The notes below the pieces were generated by a model. That model saw only the letters and a program-made list of their open reading frames with translations, ran no database searches and was not told the origin of the DNA. The translations under genes were made by a program, and so were the position numbers. From Desulforapulum autotrophicum HRM2 (lineage in GTDB: Bacteria > Desulfobacterota > Desulfobacteria > Desulfobacterales > Desulfobacteraceae), in NCBI RefSeq assembly GCF_000020365.1, contig NC_012108.1, positions 3,286,001 to 3,350,000 of the forward strand: 64,000 nucleotides of DNA, written 5' to 3'. This document shows, piece after piece, positions 50,970 to 60,984 of the stretch; the first letter of the stretch is position 1, and every line of letters starts with the position of its first letter.

Positions 50970-51782
50970 TTATACTGTTATGAACGGATCTTTCTCGCCA
51001 TCAAACGCCTTGACTTTGATCTCAAATCCCGTTGTTTTCGCCCATGCCCTGAGACGCTCTGCAAGGAGCGCTATAACCATGTGCTCGGATGCGAAATGCC
51101 CCACGTCAATAAGGCCCAGACCTGCCTGCTCAACGTTTCTTGCTTCGTGATACTTGACATCCCCTGTAATAAAAACGTCGGCCCCTGATTTGAGAAATGT
51201 TCCAACAAGGGAACCGCCGCTGCCCGTACACAGGGCAAGGGTATTGACCATGAGATCCCGGTCTCCAACATATCTTACACTGGAGATTTTAAGCCTTGAT
51301 TTGATCTGCTCCACCAGACGGTTGAGGGTCAATCTGGTTTCAAGGGTATAGATCCTGCCGGTCCCGATTGAGGCATCTTCGGTTTCCGGAATCATGGGCT
51401 CAACGCTGGAACCTGGAAAGACATCTATCTGTCGTGCAAAATAATCGTTCAGGCCCTGATGGGCCTTGTCCAGATTTGTGTGGGCCGAGACAATGGAAAT
51501 CCTGTGGCGTGCACAAAGTGCTATGATCGAACCTTGAATCGAAGAAAAATCAATGGAAGAGATGGGTCCCATCACCAGCGGGTGGTGGGTGAGAACAAGA
51601 TCAGCCCCCCAGGAGACAGCCTCAGCCACGACCTGGGGCGTTACATCAAGGGCCAACAGGACCTTGGACCCCGGCCATGTTCTGCTGCCCACCTGGAGCC
51701 CGGAATTATCCCATGCCTCTGCAAGGGAAAAGGGTGCCATACTGTCGATCAGGTCAAGCAGATCCGCTATTGATGGCTTCAT
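50970..51782 (-). CDS. Nif3-like dinuclear metal-centre protein (YbgI/DUF34)
   Basis: A 270-residue protein of the Nif3/YbgI family with a start of MAPFSLAEAWDNSGLQVGS (after ~15 residues), VLTHHPLVMGP with the metal-ligand His pair, SAHTNLD, and a C-terminal DVGHFASE. The family forms hexamers with a di-metal site; GTP cyclohydrolase-like and hydrolase roles have been suggested. GGGGGTGAA precedes the ATG. It forms a likely operon with the zinc-ribbon gene. Confidence 0.9.
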   Translation of the reverse strand: MKPSIADLLDLIDSMAPFSLAEAWDNSGLQVGSRTWPGSKVLLALDVTPQVVAEAVSWGADLVLTHHPLVMGPISSIDFSSIQGSIIALCARHRISIVSAHTNLDKAHQGLNDYFARQIDVFPGSSVEPMIPETEDASIGTGRIYTLETRLTLNRLVEQIKSRLKISSVRYVGDRDLMVNTLALCTGSGGSLVGTFLKSGADVFITGDVKYHEARNVEQAGLGLIDVGHFASEHMVIALLAERLRAWAKTTGFEIKVKAFDGEKDPFITV

Positions 51783-51810
51783 TTCACCCCCGTTTCATGG
51801 ATGGACAGAT

Positions 51811-51846
51811 AAAAACAAAAAGAGCGTGGTATCAAGTACCACGCTC
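51811..51846 (-). terminator. Rho-independent terminator after the tRNA gene
   Basis: A perfect 10-bp stem, GAGCGTGGTA (51822-51831) with TACCACGCTC (51837-51846), 5-nt loop, followed on the minus strand by TTTTTGTTTTT. It would end the leftward tRNA transcript before the Nif3-like gene. Confidence 0.85.
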
Positions 51847-51944
51847 CCCGGCAAACTTTTTTTCAAAACAGGTATCAATGACAAAGTCATATACGCATAT
51901 CTATCCATTATGGCATTAAACACAACATCAAACTGCTGCGGTGA

Positions 51945-52020
51945 TGGTGGGCCCACCTGGGGTCGAACCAGGGACCGACCGGTTATGAGCCGGTGGCTCT
52001 ACCAACTGAGCTATGGGCCC
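51945..52020 (-). tRNA. tRNA with CAU anticodon (Met, elongator; Ile2 possible)
   Basis: A 76-nt gene with CCA encoded. The acceptor stem GGGCCCA/TGGGCCC is perfect, the D arm reads GCTCAGTTGGTAGAGC, the anticodon loop is CTCATAA between ACCGG and CCGGT, and the T arm is CCTGGTTCGACCCCAGG. It lacks the unpaired first position and GGG/CCC anticodon stem of initiator tRNA. Elongator Met is most likely; a lysidine-modified Ile-CAU tRNA cannot be excluded by eye. Confidence 0.92.
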
Positions 52021-52077
52021 GAACACCCCCATCAGCAAACTCAAGCATTATATAGATTGACCTGTGTATGTCAAGCA

Positions 52078-53934
52078 CTAAATCTCGATGAAACTCTTTA
52101 ATTTACGACTTCGGGTCGGGTGACGAAGCTTTCTCAAGGCTTTGGCCTCTATCTGTCGAATTCTCTCCCTGGTCACGGTGAAATCCCGACCAACCTCTTC
52201 CAGGGTATGATCAGCCTTTTCTCCAATGCCAAACCGCATGCGAAGCACCTTTTCCTCCCTTGGGGTCAGCGTTGCCAACACCTTTCTTGTCTGTTCGGCA
52301 AGGTTGAGGTTAATGGCGGCCTCCGACGGCAGGGAAAATTTCTTGTCTTCAATAAAATCCCCAAGATGGCTGTCTTCCTCCTCGCCGATGGGGGTCTCAA
52401 GGGAGATGGGTTCCCGGGCAATCTTCAATACCCTCCTCACCTTGTCAAGGGGAATTTCCATCTTTTCTGCGATCTCCTCAGGGGAGGGTTCCTTGCCCAT
52501 TTCCTGGACAAGATAGCGGGAAGTCCTGATGAGCTTATTAATGGTCTCAATCATGTGAACGGGAATCCGGATGGTCCTTGCCTGGTCGGCAATGGCCCGG
52601 GTGATGGCCTGGCGGATCCACCAGGTGGCATAGGTACTGAACTTATACCCCCGCCGGTACTCAAATTTGTCCACAGCCTTCATAAGCCCGATGTTTCCCT
52701 CCTGGATGAGATCCAGGAACTGGAGGCCCCGGTTGGTATATTTTTTTGCAATACTCACAACCAGCCGCAGGTTTGCCCGGACAAGCTCACTCTTGGCATA
52801 CTTTGCCACCATTCTGCCCTTGTCGATCCCCTTGATGATCTTTTTAAGTGTGGCAGCATCCCCCTTGACATTATCCTTTCGAACGCTAATCTGTGCAGTG
52901 ATGGCACACAGGTCCTGGTGAAGCACCCGGGCCCGGGCCTCGTCCATTTCAGAACGTTCCAGCACCCAGGCAACAAAGTCATCGTGATCCTCAAGCATAT
53001 CAACCATGTCGTCCCTTCGGGCTTTAAACGATGCAGAGCAACGCTTCAACAGGTCATCCATGGTATCAAACCAGCGAATATTCGCCCGTATGCTCTTTTC
53101 TATCTTATCGACAACCCCGCTCTCAAACCGCCAGCATTTAAGAAGCTCATAGATCTTTTCATTTTTGCTGCGGATATCGTCCCTCATCTTGCGGACAGCC
53201 TGGGGCTCAAGACCACCGGCAAGGATCTGGGTTCTCTTCTCCTGGTTGAGAAGATGGAGTGCTTTAATCTCATCAAGACAGGCCAGAAACTTTTCAAGCT
53301 TGACCACCTCGTCGACCATACCGTCACCCTCATCCACATCCCTTAGAATGTGTTTGGGCCGAAGTCTGCTATCCTCAGGCCGGTTTTGCTGGGCCTCCAT
53401 GCGCCCACCAAGGGAGAGAAGATGATCAACGGCAATGGGACTTGCCAGGAGTCCTTTGAGAACCTCCCTTTCACCCACCTCGATCTTTTTTGCAATCTCG
53501 ATCTCACCCTCACGGCTGAGAAGCGTCACCATCCCCATCTCCCTGAGATACATCTTGACAGGGTCGGTAACCGTTCCGAATTCCATGTCGGCGGCCGTTG
53601 CCTTGCCAAACTTGGATTTTTTGCCAGGAGGGGCCTCGGAATCATCATCGCCGTCATCAGCACCATCATTCAGACGAGCCGACTTAACAACCTTTTTCAC
53701 TTTTTTCTTCTTAGGCTTTTCCCCCTTGTCCGTGTCGATCAGATCAATTCCAAGCTGCTTGAACTTCACCATTATATCATCAATCTGATCCGAAGATTTC
53801 AAATTTTCCGAAATGGCCTCATTTATTTCGGCATAGGAGAGAGAACCCTCTTTTTTTCCCCGTTCAATCAGTTTCTTTAGTACTTCCTTAGAAACAGCTT
53901 TATTCTCCTGTGTTTCAACCGATTCTGCTGCCAT
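52078..53934 (-). CDS. rpoD: RNA polymerase primary sigma factor RpoD
   Basis: A 618-residue sigma-70. It has an N-terminal region 1.1 with an acidic/lysine-rich linker (about residues 70-110), region 1.2, the non-conserved region, region 2 ([37 protein letters not shown], then [14 protein letters not shown]), region 3, and region 4.2 ([24 protein letters not shown]). It directs housekeeping transcription. The ATG at 53934 follows GGAGG; a TTG five codons upstream overlaps that site. It lies 26 nt downstream of dnaG, the common dnaG-rpoD pair. Confidence 0.97.
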   Translation of the reverse strand: MAAESVETQENKAVSKEVLKKLIERGKKEGSLSYAEINEAISENLKSSDQIDDIMVKFKQLGIDLIDTDKGEKPKKKKVKKVVKSARLNDGADDGDDDSEAPPGKKSKFGKATAADMEFGTVTDPVKMYLREMGMVTLLSREGEIEIAKKIEVGEREVLKGLLASPIAVDHLLSLGGRMEAQQNRPEDSRLRPKHILRDVDEGDGMVDEVVKLEKFLACLDEIKALHLLNQEKRTQILAGGLEPQAVRKMRDDIRSKNEKIYELLKCWRFESGVVDKIEKSIRANIRWFDTMDDLLKRCSASFKARRDDMVDMLEDHDDFVAWVLERSEMDEARARVLHQDLCAITAQISVRKDNVKGDAATLKKIIKGIDKGRMVAKYAKSELVRANLRLVVSIAKKYTNRGLQFLDLIQEGNIGLMKAVDKFEYRRGYKFSTYATWWIRQAITRAIADQARTIRIPVHMIETINKLIRTSRYLVQEMGKEPSPEEIAEKMEIPLDKVRRVLKIAREPISLETPIGEEEDSHLGDFIEDKKFSLPSEAAINLNLAEQTRKVLATLTPREEKVLRMRFGIGEKADHTLEEVGRDFTVTRERIRQIEAKALRKLRHPTRSRKLKSFIEI

Positions 53935-53960
53935 AAAAAATGCCTCCAAAAGGCTTTTTA

Positions 53961-55769
53961 TTATTCATAACCATGCAATTTCCGGATTTCTTTTTGACGC
54001 TTTTTTAAAAGTTCAAAAGGAAGCCGGGAATCACCGCCCTGTTCCGCTCTTCTTATCTGGTTTGCCAGGGTGTTTTCTGTTTTAACCCTCACCTTGACAA
54101 TTCTTTTCATTAAAAAAACAGCTTTTTCCAGAACATCGCCTTCCAGGCCACCGTCCATCATGGCAAGGGAGGCCACAAGCTGTCGATCCTGATCATCTGC
54201 CATGGCAGCCATCAGATCGGCCGCCATCATCCCTTCGTTTCCATCTTGTTCCGCAACAATTCTGCCAATCCGCCGGAACCGTTCACAGTAGAAATGGTCC
54301 AGCACGCCCTGATTTAAGGCTTCACGCCCTACCTCGGGGTGTTGAATAATCATGGCAAGCATCTGCTCTTCCCTTCTATAAGATTCAAGTGTTTCGCCTG
54401 AATCATCCGGGTCAGATAAATCACCATTGCCAGGCAGGGACACGGGTTGCCCTCCCCCCTGGGTTGAAACCACATTGCGTACCCGCTCAAGAACGGCTGA
54501 TTCATCAATCCCGAGCTGTTCGGCAAGCCCCCTCACATACAGGGATCTTGCCGCACTATCCTCAATCCGGGCAAGGGGCAGTTTCATCTCTTCAAGAACG
54601 GCAATCCGACCCTCAACGGAAGAACCATGTTTCTTCATGGCCGTATCTGTCAAGAAATCCATCACAGACATGGCCTGGTCTGCAGCCCGTTTAAAGGCAT
54701 CTGCACCTTCTGAGTTGACAAAGGAATCCGGGTCATGTCCCTTGGGAAGCACCAGGATTCTTACATCAACACCTTCTGCGGCAAAGGTTGAAACGCATCT
54801 TTTTGCCGCATTAATACCTGCGTTGTCCGAGTCAAACACAAGAACCGCCCGGGTGGCAAAGCCTTTAAGCCGTCTGACATGATCAACCGTCAATGCCGTG
54901 CCAAGGCTTGCCACCGTGTTCTTTATTCCGTTCTGAAAAAGCGACAAAAAATCGAAATATCCTTCTACAATATAAACACAATCTACCTGTCTGCAATACT
55001 GCTTTGCAAGATGAAGCCCGTAAAGAATCTGCCCCTTGCTGTAAACAGGTGTCTCAGGAGAGTTTAAATATTTTGGCATGGAATCATCCATGACCCGACC
55101 TCCAAAGCCTGCCACCTGCATGTTCGTATCCACTATGGGAAAAACAATCCTGTTTCGGAACCGATCATAATACCCCTTTTTACCCCCCCTGTCAGATGCC
55201 CTTTCAAGGACTAACCCGGACTGTTCGGCCAGGTTTCGCCCCAGCTTGAGGTGTCTGAAAAACCGAACCATATCATCCCAGCGATCCTCTGCATAGCCAA
55301 GGGAAAAGGTATCAATGGTTTCAGGGGTGATTCCCCTGTCCCTCAAATAGTTTCTTGCCCCCTGGGCACCGGGACTGTCCGTAAGAAGCACCTTATAATG
55401 CTTCATCACAGCGGTATTGAGCCTCAGCAATTCCTCTTTAAGGGCAATCCGCCGTTTTCTTTCAGGGTCGACAGATCCCATTTCCACCACAATGTTATAC
55501 CGAGCGGCAGCCATCTTGACTGCCTCTGGAAAGGAAATTCCGTGGTGCCGCATTAAAAAGGAGAACACATTTCCGCCGGCACTACACCCGAAACAGTGAA
55601 AAATCTGTTTTTCCGGGCTCACGGAAAACGACGGACTCTTTTCAGAATGGAACGGACACAGTCCAAAATAGTTTCTACCCGACTTTTTCAGGAGTACAAC
55701 TTCAGATATGACCTCAACAATATCAGAGGCGTTTATGATCTCTGAAATTTTCTCCTGGGGAATTAACAT
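53961..55769 (-). CDS. dnaG: DNA primase DnaG
   Basis: A 602-residue primase. The CHC2 zinc finger ([17 protein letters not shown] ... [10 protein letters not shown]) is near residue 38, the catalytic core has the Toprim [13 protein letters not shown] glutamate and [10 protein letters not shown] aspartates, and the C-terminal helicase-binding domain is helical. It lays RNA primers at the replication fork. Upstream sequence has a weak GGAG site. It stands upstream of rpoD in the macromolecular-synthesis arrangement; rpsU is not seen. Confidence 0.96.
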   Translation of the reverse strand: MLIPQEKISEIINASDIVEVISEVVLLKKSGRNYFGLCPFHSEKSPSFSVSPEKQIFHCFGCSAGGNVFSFLMRHHGISFPEAVKMAAARYNIVVEMGSVDPERKRRIALKEELLRLNTAVMKHYKVLLTDSPGAQGARNYLRDRGITPETIDTFSLGYAEDRWDDMVRFFRHLKLGRNLAEQSGLVLERASDRGGKKGYYDRFRNRIVFPIVDTNMQVAGFGGRVMDDSMPKYLNSPETPVYSKGQILYGLHLAKQYCRQVDCVYIVEGYFDFLSLFQNGIKNTVASLGTALTVDHVRRLKGFATRAVLVFDSDNAGINAAKRCVSTFAAEGVDVRILVLPKGHDPDSFVNSEGADAFKRAADQAMSVMDFLTDTAMKKHGSSVEGRIAVLEEMKLPLARIEDSAARSLYVRGLAEQLGIDESAVLERVRNVVSTQGGGQPVSLPGNGDLSDPDDSGETLESYRREEQMLAMIIQHPEVGREALNQGVLDHFYCERFRRIGRIVAEQDGNEGMMAADLMAAMADDQDRQLVASLAMMDGGLEGDVLEKAVFLMKRIVKVRVKTENTLANQIRRAEQGGDSRLPFELLKKRQKEIRKLHGYE

Positions 55770-55850
55770 TTAAAAAAGGGTGGCTCCAACCGGGTATTCA
55801 ATTTATGAAACTATCAATCTAATAACTGACAACCAAATGTCAACACAGAA

Positions 55851-56438
55851 TCAGAGAAGTCCCTTGCTTGAAAGGGTTCCGATAAACCCTTCATGGCGTT
55901 TGCAAGCCACATTCAAAGCCCGTCCAAGGGCCTTGAAGATCGACTCCAGTATATGATGTTCATTTTCACCATAGTCAACATTGATGTGAAGATTCAATCC
56001 CCCATGGACGCTGAAGGCCCTGAAAAATTCCCTGGCAAGATAGGCGTCAAAGGGGCCCTGGGAACGGATGGTTGACGGAAGATGGTACACAAGAAAGGGC
56101 CGATTGGAAAGATCCACATTCACCCGTGAAAAGGCCTCATCCATGGGAACAGCCCCCTGACCATATCTGCAGATACCCTCTCTTTTCCCCAGGGCCCGGG
56201 ATAGGGCCTGACCCAGAACAATCCCAACATCTTCAACCGTGTGGTGGAAATCAACCTCAAGGTCCCCCCGGGCCCGGAGGGTCAGGTCAAAAAAACCGTG
56301 CACGGTGAAAAGAGTGAGCATATGGTCAAAAAACCCAATGCCCGTTGCAACGTCGGCTTTGCCAGATCCGTCAATCTGAAACCCTGCCTCAATCTCTGTC
56401 TCGTTTGTCCTGCGGTCTATTGTAGCTGCTCGTTCCAT
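55851..56438 (-). CDS. hisB: Imidazoleglycerol-phosphate dehydratase
   Basis: A 195-residue HisB with the duplicated metal-binding motifs FHHTVEDVGI (about residue 65) and EHHILESIFKAL (about residue 163), and a GFFDHMLTLF segment. It converts imidazole-glycerol phosphate to imidazole-acetol phosphate in histidine synthesis. It is the single-function form without a phosphatase domain. No other his gene is adjacent. Confidence 0.96.
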   Translation of the reverse strand: MERAATIDRRTNETEIEAGFQIDGSGKADVATGIGFFDHMLTLFTVHGFFDLTLRARGDLEVDFHHTVEDVGIVLGQALSRALGKREGICRYGQGAVPMDEAFSRVNVDLSNRPFLVYHLPSTIRSQGPFDAYLAREFFRAFSVHGGLNLHINVDYGENEHHILESIFKALGRALNVACKRHEGFIGTLSSKGLL

Positions 56439-56632
56439 ATAAAATTAGCCTTGCATATTCCCGGTTGCTGTTATATGTAATTGGTTCCAATAAAGAGTTC
56501 TGTCAGTTTAAGTGCGGATTTTTAAATTATACAATCATCACCCACCTGGTGTCAATAATTTTATGACCGTTTGCTTGATCGCGGCAGTGCTCTCTGCCCT
56601 TTTTTCATCACTCACCCCAAGGAGAACTTCCC

Positions 56633-56734
56633 ATGTCAAAATCAGAAGATACAAAAAAAGCGGTAAAGAAAAAACCCCAGAAAACGGCCAAGGAAAAGAA
56701 AGAAGCTAAACGGGAAAAAAAGAAAACCCGATAA
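56633..56734 (+). CDS. Lysine-rich 33-residue small protein
   Basis: A short frame encodes MSKSEDTKKAVKKKPQKTAK followed by EKKEAKREKKKTR. AAGGAG stands 8 nt before the ATG, and the rimB start follows the stop by 5 nt, so it opens the rimB-rimK operon. About half of the residues are Lys or Arg, which suggests a nucleic-acid or ribosome-associated peptide. It is too short to place in a family by eye. Confidence 0.55.
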   Translation: MSKSEDTKKAVKKKPQKTAKEKKEAKREKKKTR

Positions 56735-56739
56735 CGGGA

Positions 56740-57261
56740 ATGGTGAAACAAAAAAAACCAGGGTTATCCGTCATTGGTTGGAGAGAGTGGGTAGGCCTGC
56801 CAGATCTTGGCATCAAACGGATCAAGGCCAAAGTGGATACGGGCGCACGATCGTCATCCTTGCACGCCTTGCATCTTGAAATATTTGAACAGGATGGTGC
56901 AGACTGGGTGCGGTTCACGGTAATTCCCACCCAGAACAAAACAGACAGGCGTGTGGAAGTTACGGCCAGGGTGCTCGAGGTAAGATCCGTTCGCAGCTCA
57001 AGCGGTATTGCACAGTTGCGACCTGTCATTGTGACCAATGTGGAATTGCTCGGTGTCACCTGGCCCGTGGAACTCACCCTTGCCAACCGCTGTAACATGG
57101 GATTTCGCATGCTGCTTGGCCGGGAGGCGTTTCGAAGCCGCTTCCTTGTTGATGCGGGCAGATCCTACTACGGCGGAAAGCCCCCCAAAAAGGCCAAAAC
57201 CACCTTTAAAAAACGCCCTTGTCCGGAAACAAAACAAAAAAAAACTGGACAGATATCTTAA
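56740..57261 (+). CDS. RimB-type ATP-dependent zinc protease family protein (retropepsin-like)
   Basis: A 173-residue protein of PF05618 type with the aspartic-protease-like signature KAKVDTGARSSSLHA (residues 26-40), a RVEVTARVLEVRSVRSSSG segment and NRCNMGFRMLLGREAF. Members stand next to RimK and are thought to remove or process glutamate tails (RimB). It is directly followed by rimK, whose ribosome-binding site overlaps its stop codon. Confidence 0.86.
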   Translation: MVKQKKPGLSVIGWREWVGLPDLGIKRIKAKVDTGARSSSLHALHLEIFEQDGADWVRFTVIPTQNKTDRRVEVTARVLEVRSVRSSSGIAQLRPVIVTNVELLGVTWPVELTLANRCNMGFRMLLGREAFRSRFLVDAGRSYYGGKPPKKAKTTFKKRPCPETKQKKTGQIS

Positions 57262-57269
57262 GGAACCAT

Positions 57270-58526
57270 ATGAAACTTGCAATTCTATCGTGCAGCCCCA
57301 AATGTTACAGCACCCGTCGCCTCACGGAAGCGGCCGAACAACGGGGACACCAGGTCAAGGTGCTCAACACCCTCAAGTTCGCCATTGACCTTGAGCAGGG
57401 AAAGCCCGACCTTTATTTTCGCCAGAAACGTCTCTCTTCCTACGATGCGGTGCTGCCAAGGATTGGCTCATCCATCACCTATTTCGGTACAGCAGTCGTC
57501 CGCCAGTTTGAGCAGATGGATGTTTTCTGCGCCAATTCATCGGCCAGCATCTCAAACTCCAGGGACAAACTGCGCAGCCTCCAGATCCTGAGTCGACACC
57601 ACATAGGCATCCCCCAAACCACCTTTGTCCGGGACAAAAAAGATGTACTTCCGGCAATCGAAAGGGTGGGCGGCGCCCCGGTAATTATCAAGCTCATAGA
57701 GGGGACCCAGGGGATCGGCGTGCTTCTGGCAGAATCGGTTTCATCTGCCGAAGCCATCATTGAGCTGCTCCAGAGCCAGAAACAGAGCGTGTTGATCCAG
57801 AAATTTGTCGCCGAAAGCAAGGGAAGGGATATCAGGGCCTTTGTGGTGGGCAATCAGGTGGTGGGTGCCATGCGCCGCGTTGCCCAGGGCCAGGAATTCC
57901 GCAGCAACGTTCACAGGGGCGGGCTTACCGAACCTGTCATTCTGGATGCCCTGTACCGCGAAACCGCCGTCCGGGCAGCCCAGATCATGGGCCTGAAAGT
58001 GGCCGGCGTTGACCTGCTCGAGGGCAAAAACGGCCCCCAGGTGGTGGAGGTAAATTCTTCTCCCGGGCTTGAGGGCATTGAAGCATGCACCCAGCTTGAC
58101 ATTGCAGGCGCCATTATCGACTATATTGCAGCCCAGATCGATTTTCCCGAAATAGACCTTCGCCAGCGCCTCACCGTAAGCCAGGGGTATGGGGTAGCAG
58201 AAATTTACATCCCCGTGGGCTCGGAATACATCGGCAAAACCATCCAGGAATCCCGACTCCGGGACAAGGACATCACCGTTCTGACCCGTTACCGGGGAAC
58301 TACCGTCATTCCAAACCCCCGATCCAATCGCCAACTCCAGGCCGGTGACCGGCTCCTGTGCTTTGGCAAGCTTGACCTGATGCGGGATCTTATTCCGGCA
58401 AAGGTCCGCCGCAAACGCCGTCCAAAGGTCAAGGATCTGCCGGTTTTACCCGTGGCTGACGAAGTTTTCAAAGAGGGGAAATCAACCCCTCCCTCCATTT
58501 TTCCACAGGAAGCAGAGGAAGACTAA
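57270..58526 (+). CDS. rimK: RimK-type ATP-grasp ligase with C-terminal RCK_C (TrkA-C) domain
   Basis: A 418-residue protein. Residues 1-295 are RimK: LAILSCSPKCYSTRRLTEAAEQRGH start, LPRIGSSITYFGTAVVRQFE, and ATP-grasp motifs including VVEVNSSPGLEGIE. The remaining residues add a TrkA-C/RCK_C regulatory domain (AEIYIPVGSEYIGKTIQES ... LQAGDRLLCFGKLDLM) and a basic tail. E. coli RimK (300 residues) adds glutamates to S6. The added domain usually binds a nucleotide or small ligand, so this enzyme may be allosterically controlled. The ATG at 57270 has an AAGGA site; 17 upstream in-frame codons are rejected. Confidence 0.92.
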   Translation: MKLAILSCSPKCYSTRRLTEAAEQRGHQVKVLNTLKFAIDLEQGKPDLYFRQKRLSSYDAVLPRIGSSITYFGTAVVRQFEQMDVFCANSSASISNSRDKLRSLQILSRHHIGIPQTTFVRDKKDVLPAIERVGGAPVIIKLIEGTQGIGVLLAESVSSAEAIIELLQSQKQSVLIQKFVAESKGRDIRAFVVGNQVVGAMRRVAQGQEFRSNVHRGGLTEPVILDALYRETAVRAAQIMGLKVAGVDLLEGKNGPQVVEVNSSPGLEGIEACTQLDIAGAIIDYIAAQIDFPEIDLRQRLTVSQGYGVAEIYIPVGSEYIGKTIQESRLRDKDITVLTRYRGTTVIPNPRSNRQLQAGDRLLCFGKLDLMRDLIPAKVRRKRRPKVKDLPVLPVADEVFKEGKSTPPSIFPQEAEED

Positions 58527-58532
58527 CCGACC

Positions 58533-59612
58533 ATGACACTTTCGCAAAATAAAAGATCCATTGACCAATGGTTTGACACACAGATCCTTCCGGGTTCCGC
58601 CCACAACGTCACCCTTGCCATGAGCGAAAGCTACACCGGCCTGCCCGTTGAGATCCCCATACACATTCGGCGTGCTGAAAAAGACGGCCCGGTAGTTTTT
58701 GTCACCGCAGCCCTGCACGGGGATGAAATCAACGGCACCGGTGCCGTTCGCCACCTGATCCAGGACGAAAGTTTCCACCTGGACCGGGGTGCCCTGATCC
58801 TTGTTCCGGTGCTCAACCTGCTGGCCTTTGACCGCCATTCAAGGTATCTGCCGGATCGTCGGGATTTAAACCGGTCGTTTCCAGGGTCCCCCAAGGGAAG
58901 CCTTGCAAGCCGCCTGGCAAGCACTATTTTTGAAGAGATTGTGTCCAGATGCGATTACGGCATTGACCTGCACACGGCCTCAACCCGGCGCACAAACTAT
59001 CCCAACGTCAGGGGTGACCTGACCCAGGCCCCGGTTAAAAAGCTTGCCAAAGCCTTTGGTACTGAAATCATCCTCAACACAAAGGGTCCCCGGGGATCGT
59101 TTCGCAGGGAGGCCTGCCTTGCCGGATGCCCGACCATTATCATGGAGGGCGGCGAGGTGCTCAAGGTTGAACCAGGCATTGTAGAAACAATCGTGCGGGG
59201 CATAAAAAATGTCCTTCGAAGCCTGGACATGACCGACGGAAATCTTGAATCCCCCGATTATCAGATAATTATCAACAAATCAAAATGGATACGAGCCGAG
59301 CAGGGTGGTTTTTTGCAGTTCCACGTAAAGCCCGGCGACATCATCGAAAAGGGGGCACCCCTTGCTACCAACACGACCATTCTTGGCCAGGAACAAGAGA
59401 CTGTTCATGCCCCGTTTAACTCGGTTGTGATGGGCATGACAAGCCTGCCGGCCATCAGCCCGGGAGAGCCCATCTGCAACCTGGGTCAGCTTCCCAGGGG
59501 GTCCAAACCGTCTGAACTTCGACGGATCAGGCTGGAAGACGACGGTCTTGAACAGCGGGTGTCTGAAGAGCTTGCATCCAGCGTTCTGGTTGTGGAACCA
59601 CCCATGGAATAA
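58533..59612 (+). CDS. Succinylglutamate desuccinylase/aspartoacylase-family zinc hydrolase
   Basis: A 359-residue M14-like protein with zinc ligands H62 and E65 (ALHGDEINGTG) and a later DLHTAS His. The C-terminal ~90 residues form a barrel-sandwich domain (GGFLQFHVKPGDIIEKGAP). It stands 6 nt after rimK, an association seen in many proteobacteria, where such proteins may hydrolyse N-acyl-glutamate or related amide products. The substrate here is not known; context favours the glutamate-tail pathway. Confidence 0.85.
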   Translation: MTLSQNKRSIDQWFDTQILPGSAHNVTLAMSESYTGLPVEIPIHIRRAEKDGPVVFVTAALHGDEINGTGAVRHLIQDESFHLDRGALILVPVLNLLAFDRHSRYLPDRRDLNRSFPGSPKGSLASRLASTIFEEIVSRCDYGIDLHTASTRRTNYPNVRGDLTQAPVKKLAKAFGTEIILNTKGPRGSFRREACLAGCPTIIMEGGEVLKVEPGIVETIVRGIKNVLRSLDMTDGNLESPDYQIIINKSKWIRAEQGGFLQFHVKPGDIIEKGAPLATNTTILGQEQETVHAPFNSVVMGMTSLPAISPGEPICNLGQLPRGSKPSELRRIRLEDDGLEQRVSEELASSVLVVEPPME

Positions 59613-59711
59613 AAAGCTATTCCTTTTTTTCCCTTGAAAAAAAGGTTACCCCTCTTATATTATCCTAATATTATGGGTATTGTTTATTTATCCGGTTTCA
59701 GGAGTTGAACC

Positions 59712-60365
59712 ATGGCAGCCATTACCCCTTCCCAGGGCGTTCCCACAAATGGTTTTGTTCAATCTTTTCCGCCCTCTTCCATGGGGGGAGAAAAGTCAGC
59801 AGAGGGTGCCACCCCTGCTTCCTCCGCCAGCAGGGAACAGGAAGAACAGCAATCCCAATCCGGGGAAACATCACCAGCCAGCACCCAAGCCCTTACGGAA
59901 AGGGATCTAAAGCTCATCCAGGAATTAAAGAAAGCAGATACCGAGGTTAGAGCCCATGAAATGGCCCACATTGCAGCAGGTGGCCAATATATCACCTCAG
60001 GGGCAAAGCTCGAATACCAACGGGGTCCAGACGGCGTAAACTATGCCGTTGCAGGCGAAGTCTCCATCGACACCTCGGCCATTCCAGGCGATCCAAGGGC
60101 CACAGCCCAAAAAATGCAAAGAATTAAGGCCGCAGCCCTGGCACCGGCATCCCCATCGGCCCAGGATCGAAAAGTTGCTGCCAGTGCCACAGCACTTGCA
60201 GCAAAGGCAGCTGCTGAAATCATGGCCCTGGTGACGGCCCAGAGCAGCGCCAGTGCAAAGGATGGCACTGCAACTGCCCACGGCACCGGTACCGCTGCAA
60301 CAGCCTATGCCAACATGGCATCAGAAACGCCTTCCAGGGGAACAGGGATAAATATCAGCGCATGA
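59712..60365 (+). CDS. SprA-related putative metalloprotease
   Basis: A 217-residue protein. The N-terminal ~70 residues are Ser/Gln/Glu-rich and flexible. The core from residue 75 reads EVRAHEMAHIAAGGQYITSGA, with HEMAH (H82, E83, H86) as an HExxH zinc site, then YAVAGEVSIDTSAIPGDPRAT, then an Ala-rich C-terminus. This is the SprA-related family of putative metallopeptidases. No signal peptide is visible. GGAG precedes the ATG. Family copy 3 of the palindromic repeat follows it at once. Confidence 0.85.
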   Translation: MAAITPSQGVPTNGFVQSFPPSSMGGEKSAEGATPASSASREQEEQQSQSGETSPASTQALTERDLKLIQELKKADTEVRAHEMAHIAAGGQYITSGAKLEYQRGPDGVNYAVAGEVSIDTSAIPGDPRATAQKMQRIKAAALAPASPSAQDRKVAASATALAAKAAAEIMALVTAQSSASAKDGTATAHGTGTAATAYANMASETPSRGTGINISA

Positions 60366-60382
60366 TCTGATGCCGGACGTTT

Positions 60383-60984
60383 TTTATATGAAACTCGTTT
60401 CGACCGGCAGGCGGAAACGGGTGTTACCCTTCTCTTATTCTCGCAGGCCGTCCATGGCCTGCTCCGAGGGAAATGGCAACTCCTTGGACCTCGTGTCCAC
60501 CGTTGCCATTTAATCCGTTCAGGGCAACACCCGTTCCCGCCTGCCTACTACTGTCGAGTTTCATGCTTCGTTGTGTCTGCCAGGACATGTGGGTTTATAA
60601 GAAACTCTTGTCGAAACATCATTGTGAAAGTCTCGACTTTAGAGCCCTCTTTGGTTTCCCTGACCGGAACATTGTAAACCAAAGGGGTTAGGATTTTTGC
60701 CCTTCCAGGCGTTAAGAAGCGCAGACTGTTTGAGGACTTTAGCCCGCAGTTCCTGCGCTTTAGTCTGGAAGGGCAAAAACCCCCCCGACGTTTACCGTTC
60801 CGGTCAGGGTAACCAAAGAGGGCGGAATGGTACTATTGCCAGCCCTGTATCATCGTGTTTCATGCTTCGTTGTGTCCGCCAGGACATGTGGGTTATATGA
60901 AACACTCACCAAAGCATTATCAATGAAGGTGTTTCAAAATTCGTTGAGGCCAGAGTCATACCTCGCTCCGGCCGTGCCGGTTAT
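60383..60984 (+). repeat. Palindromic repeat family A, copy 3 (modules R-P-A-P-Q)
   Basis: Module R (60390-60562), P (60558-60605), A (about 60597-60861), P (60857-60903), a spacer and Q (60931-60984). The module order differs from copy 2 (A-P-Q-R-P-Q), and module sequence is nearly identical, so modules are exchanged as units. The last bases of Q include the complement of the isochorismatase-family TAA stop (60981-60983), so the element fills the whole gap between two genes that face each other. Confidence 0.92.
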
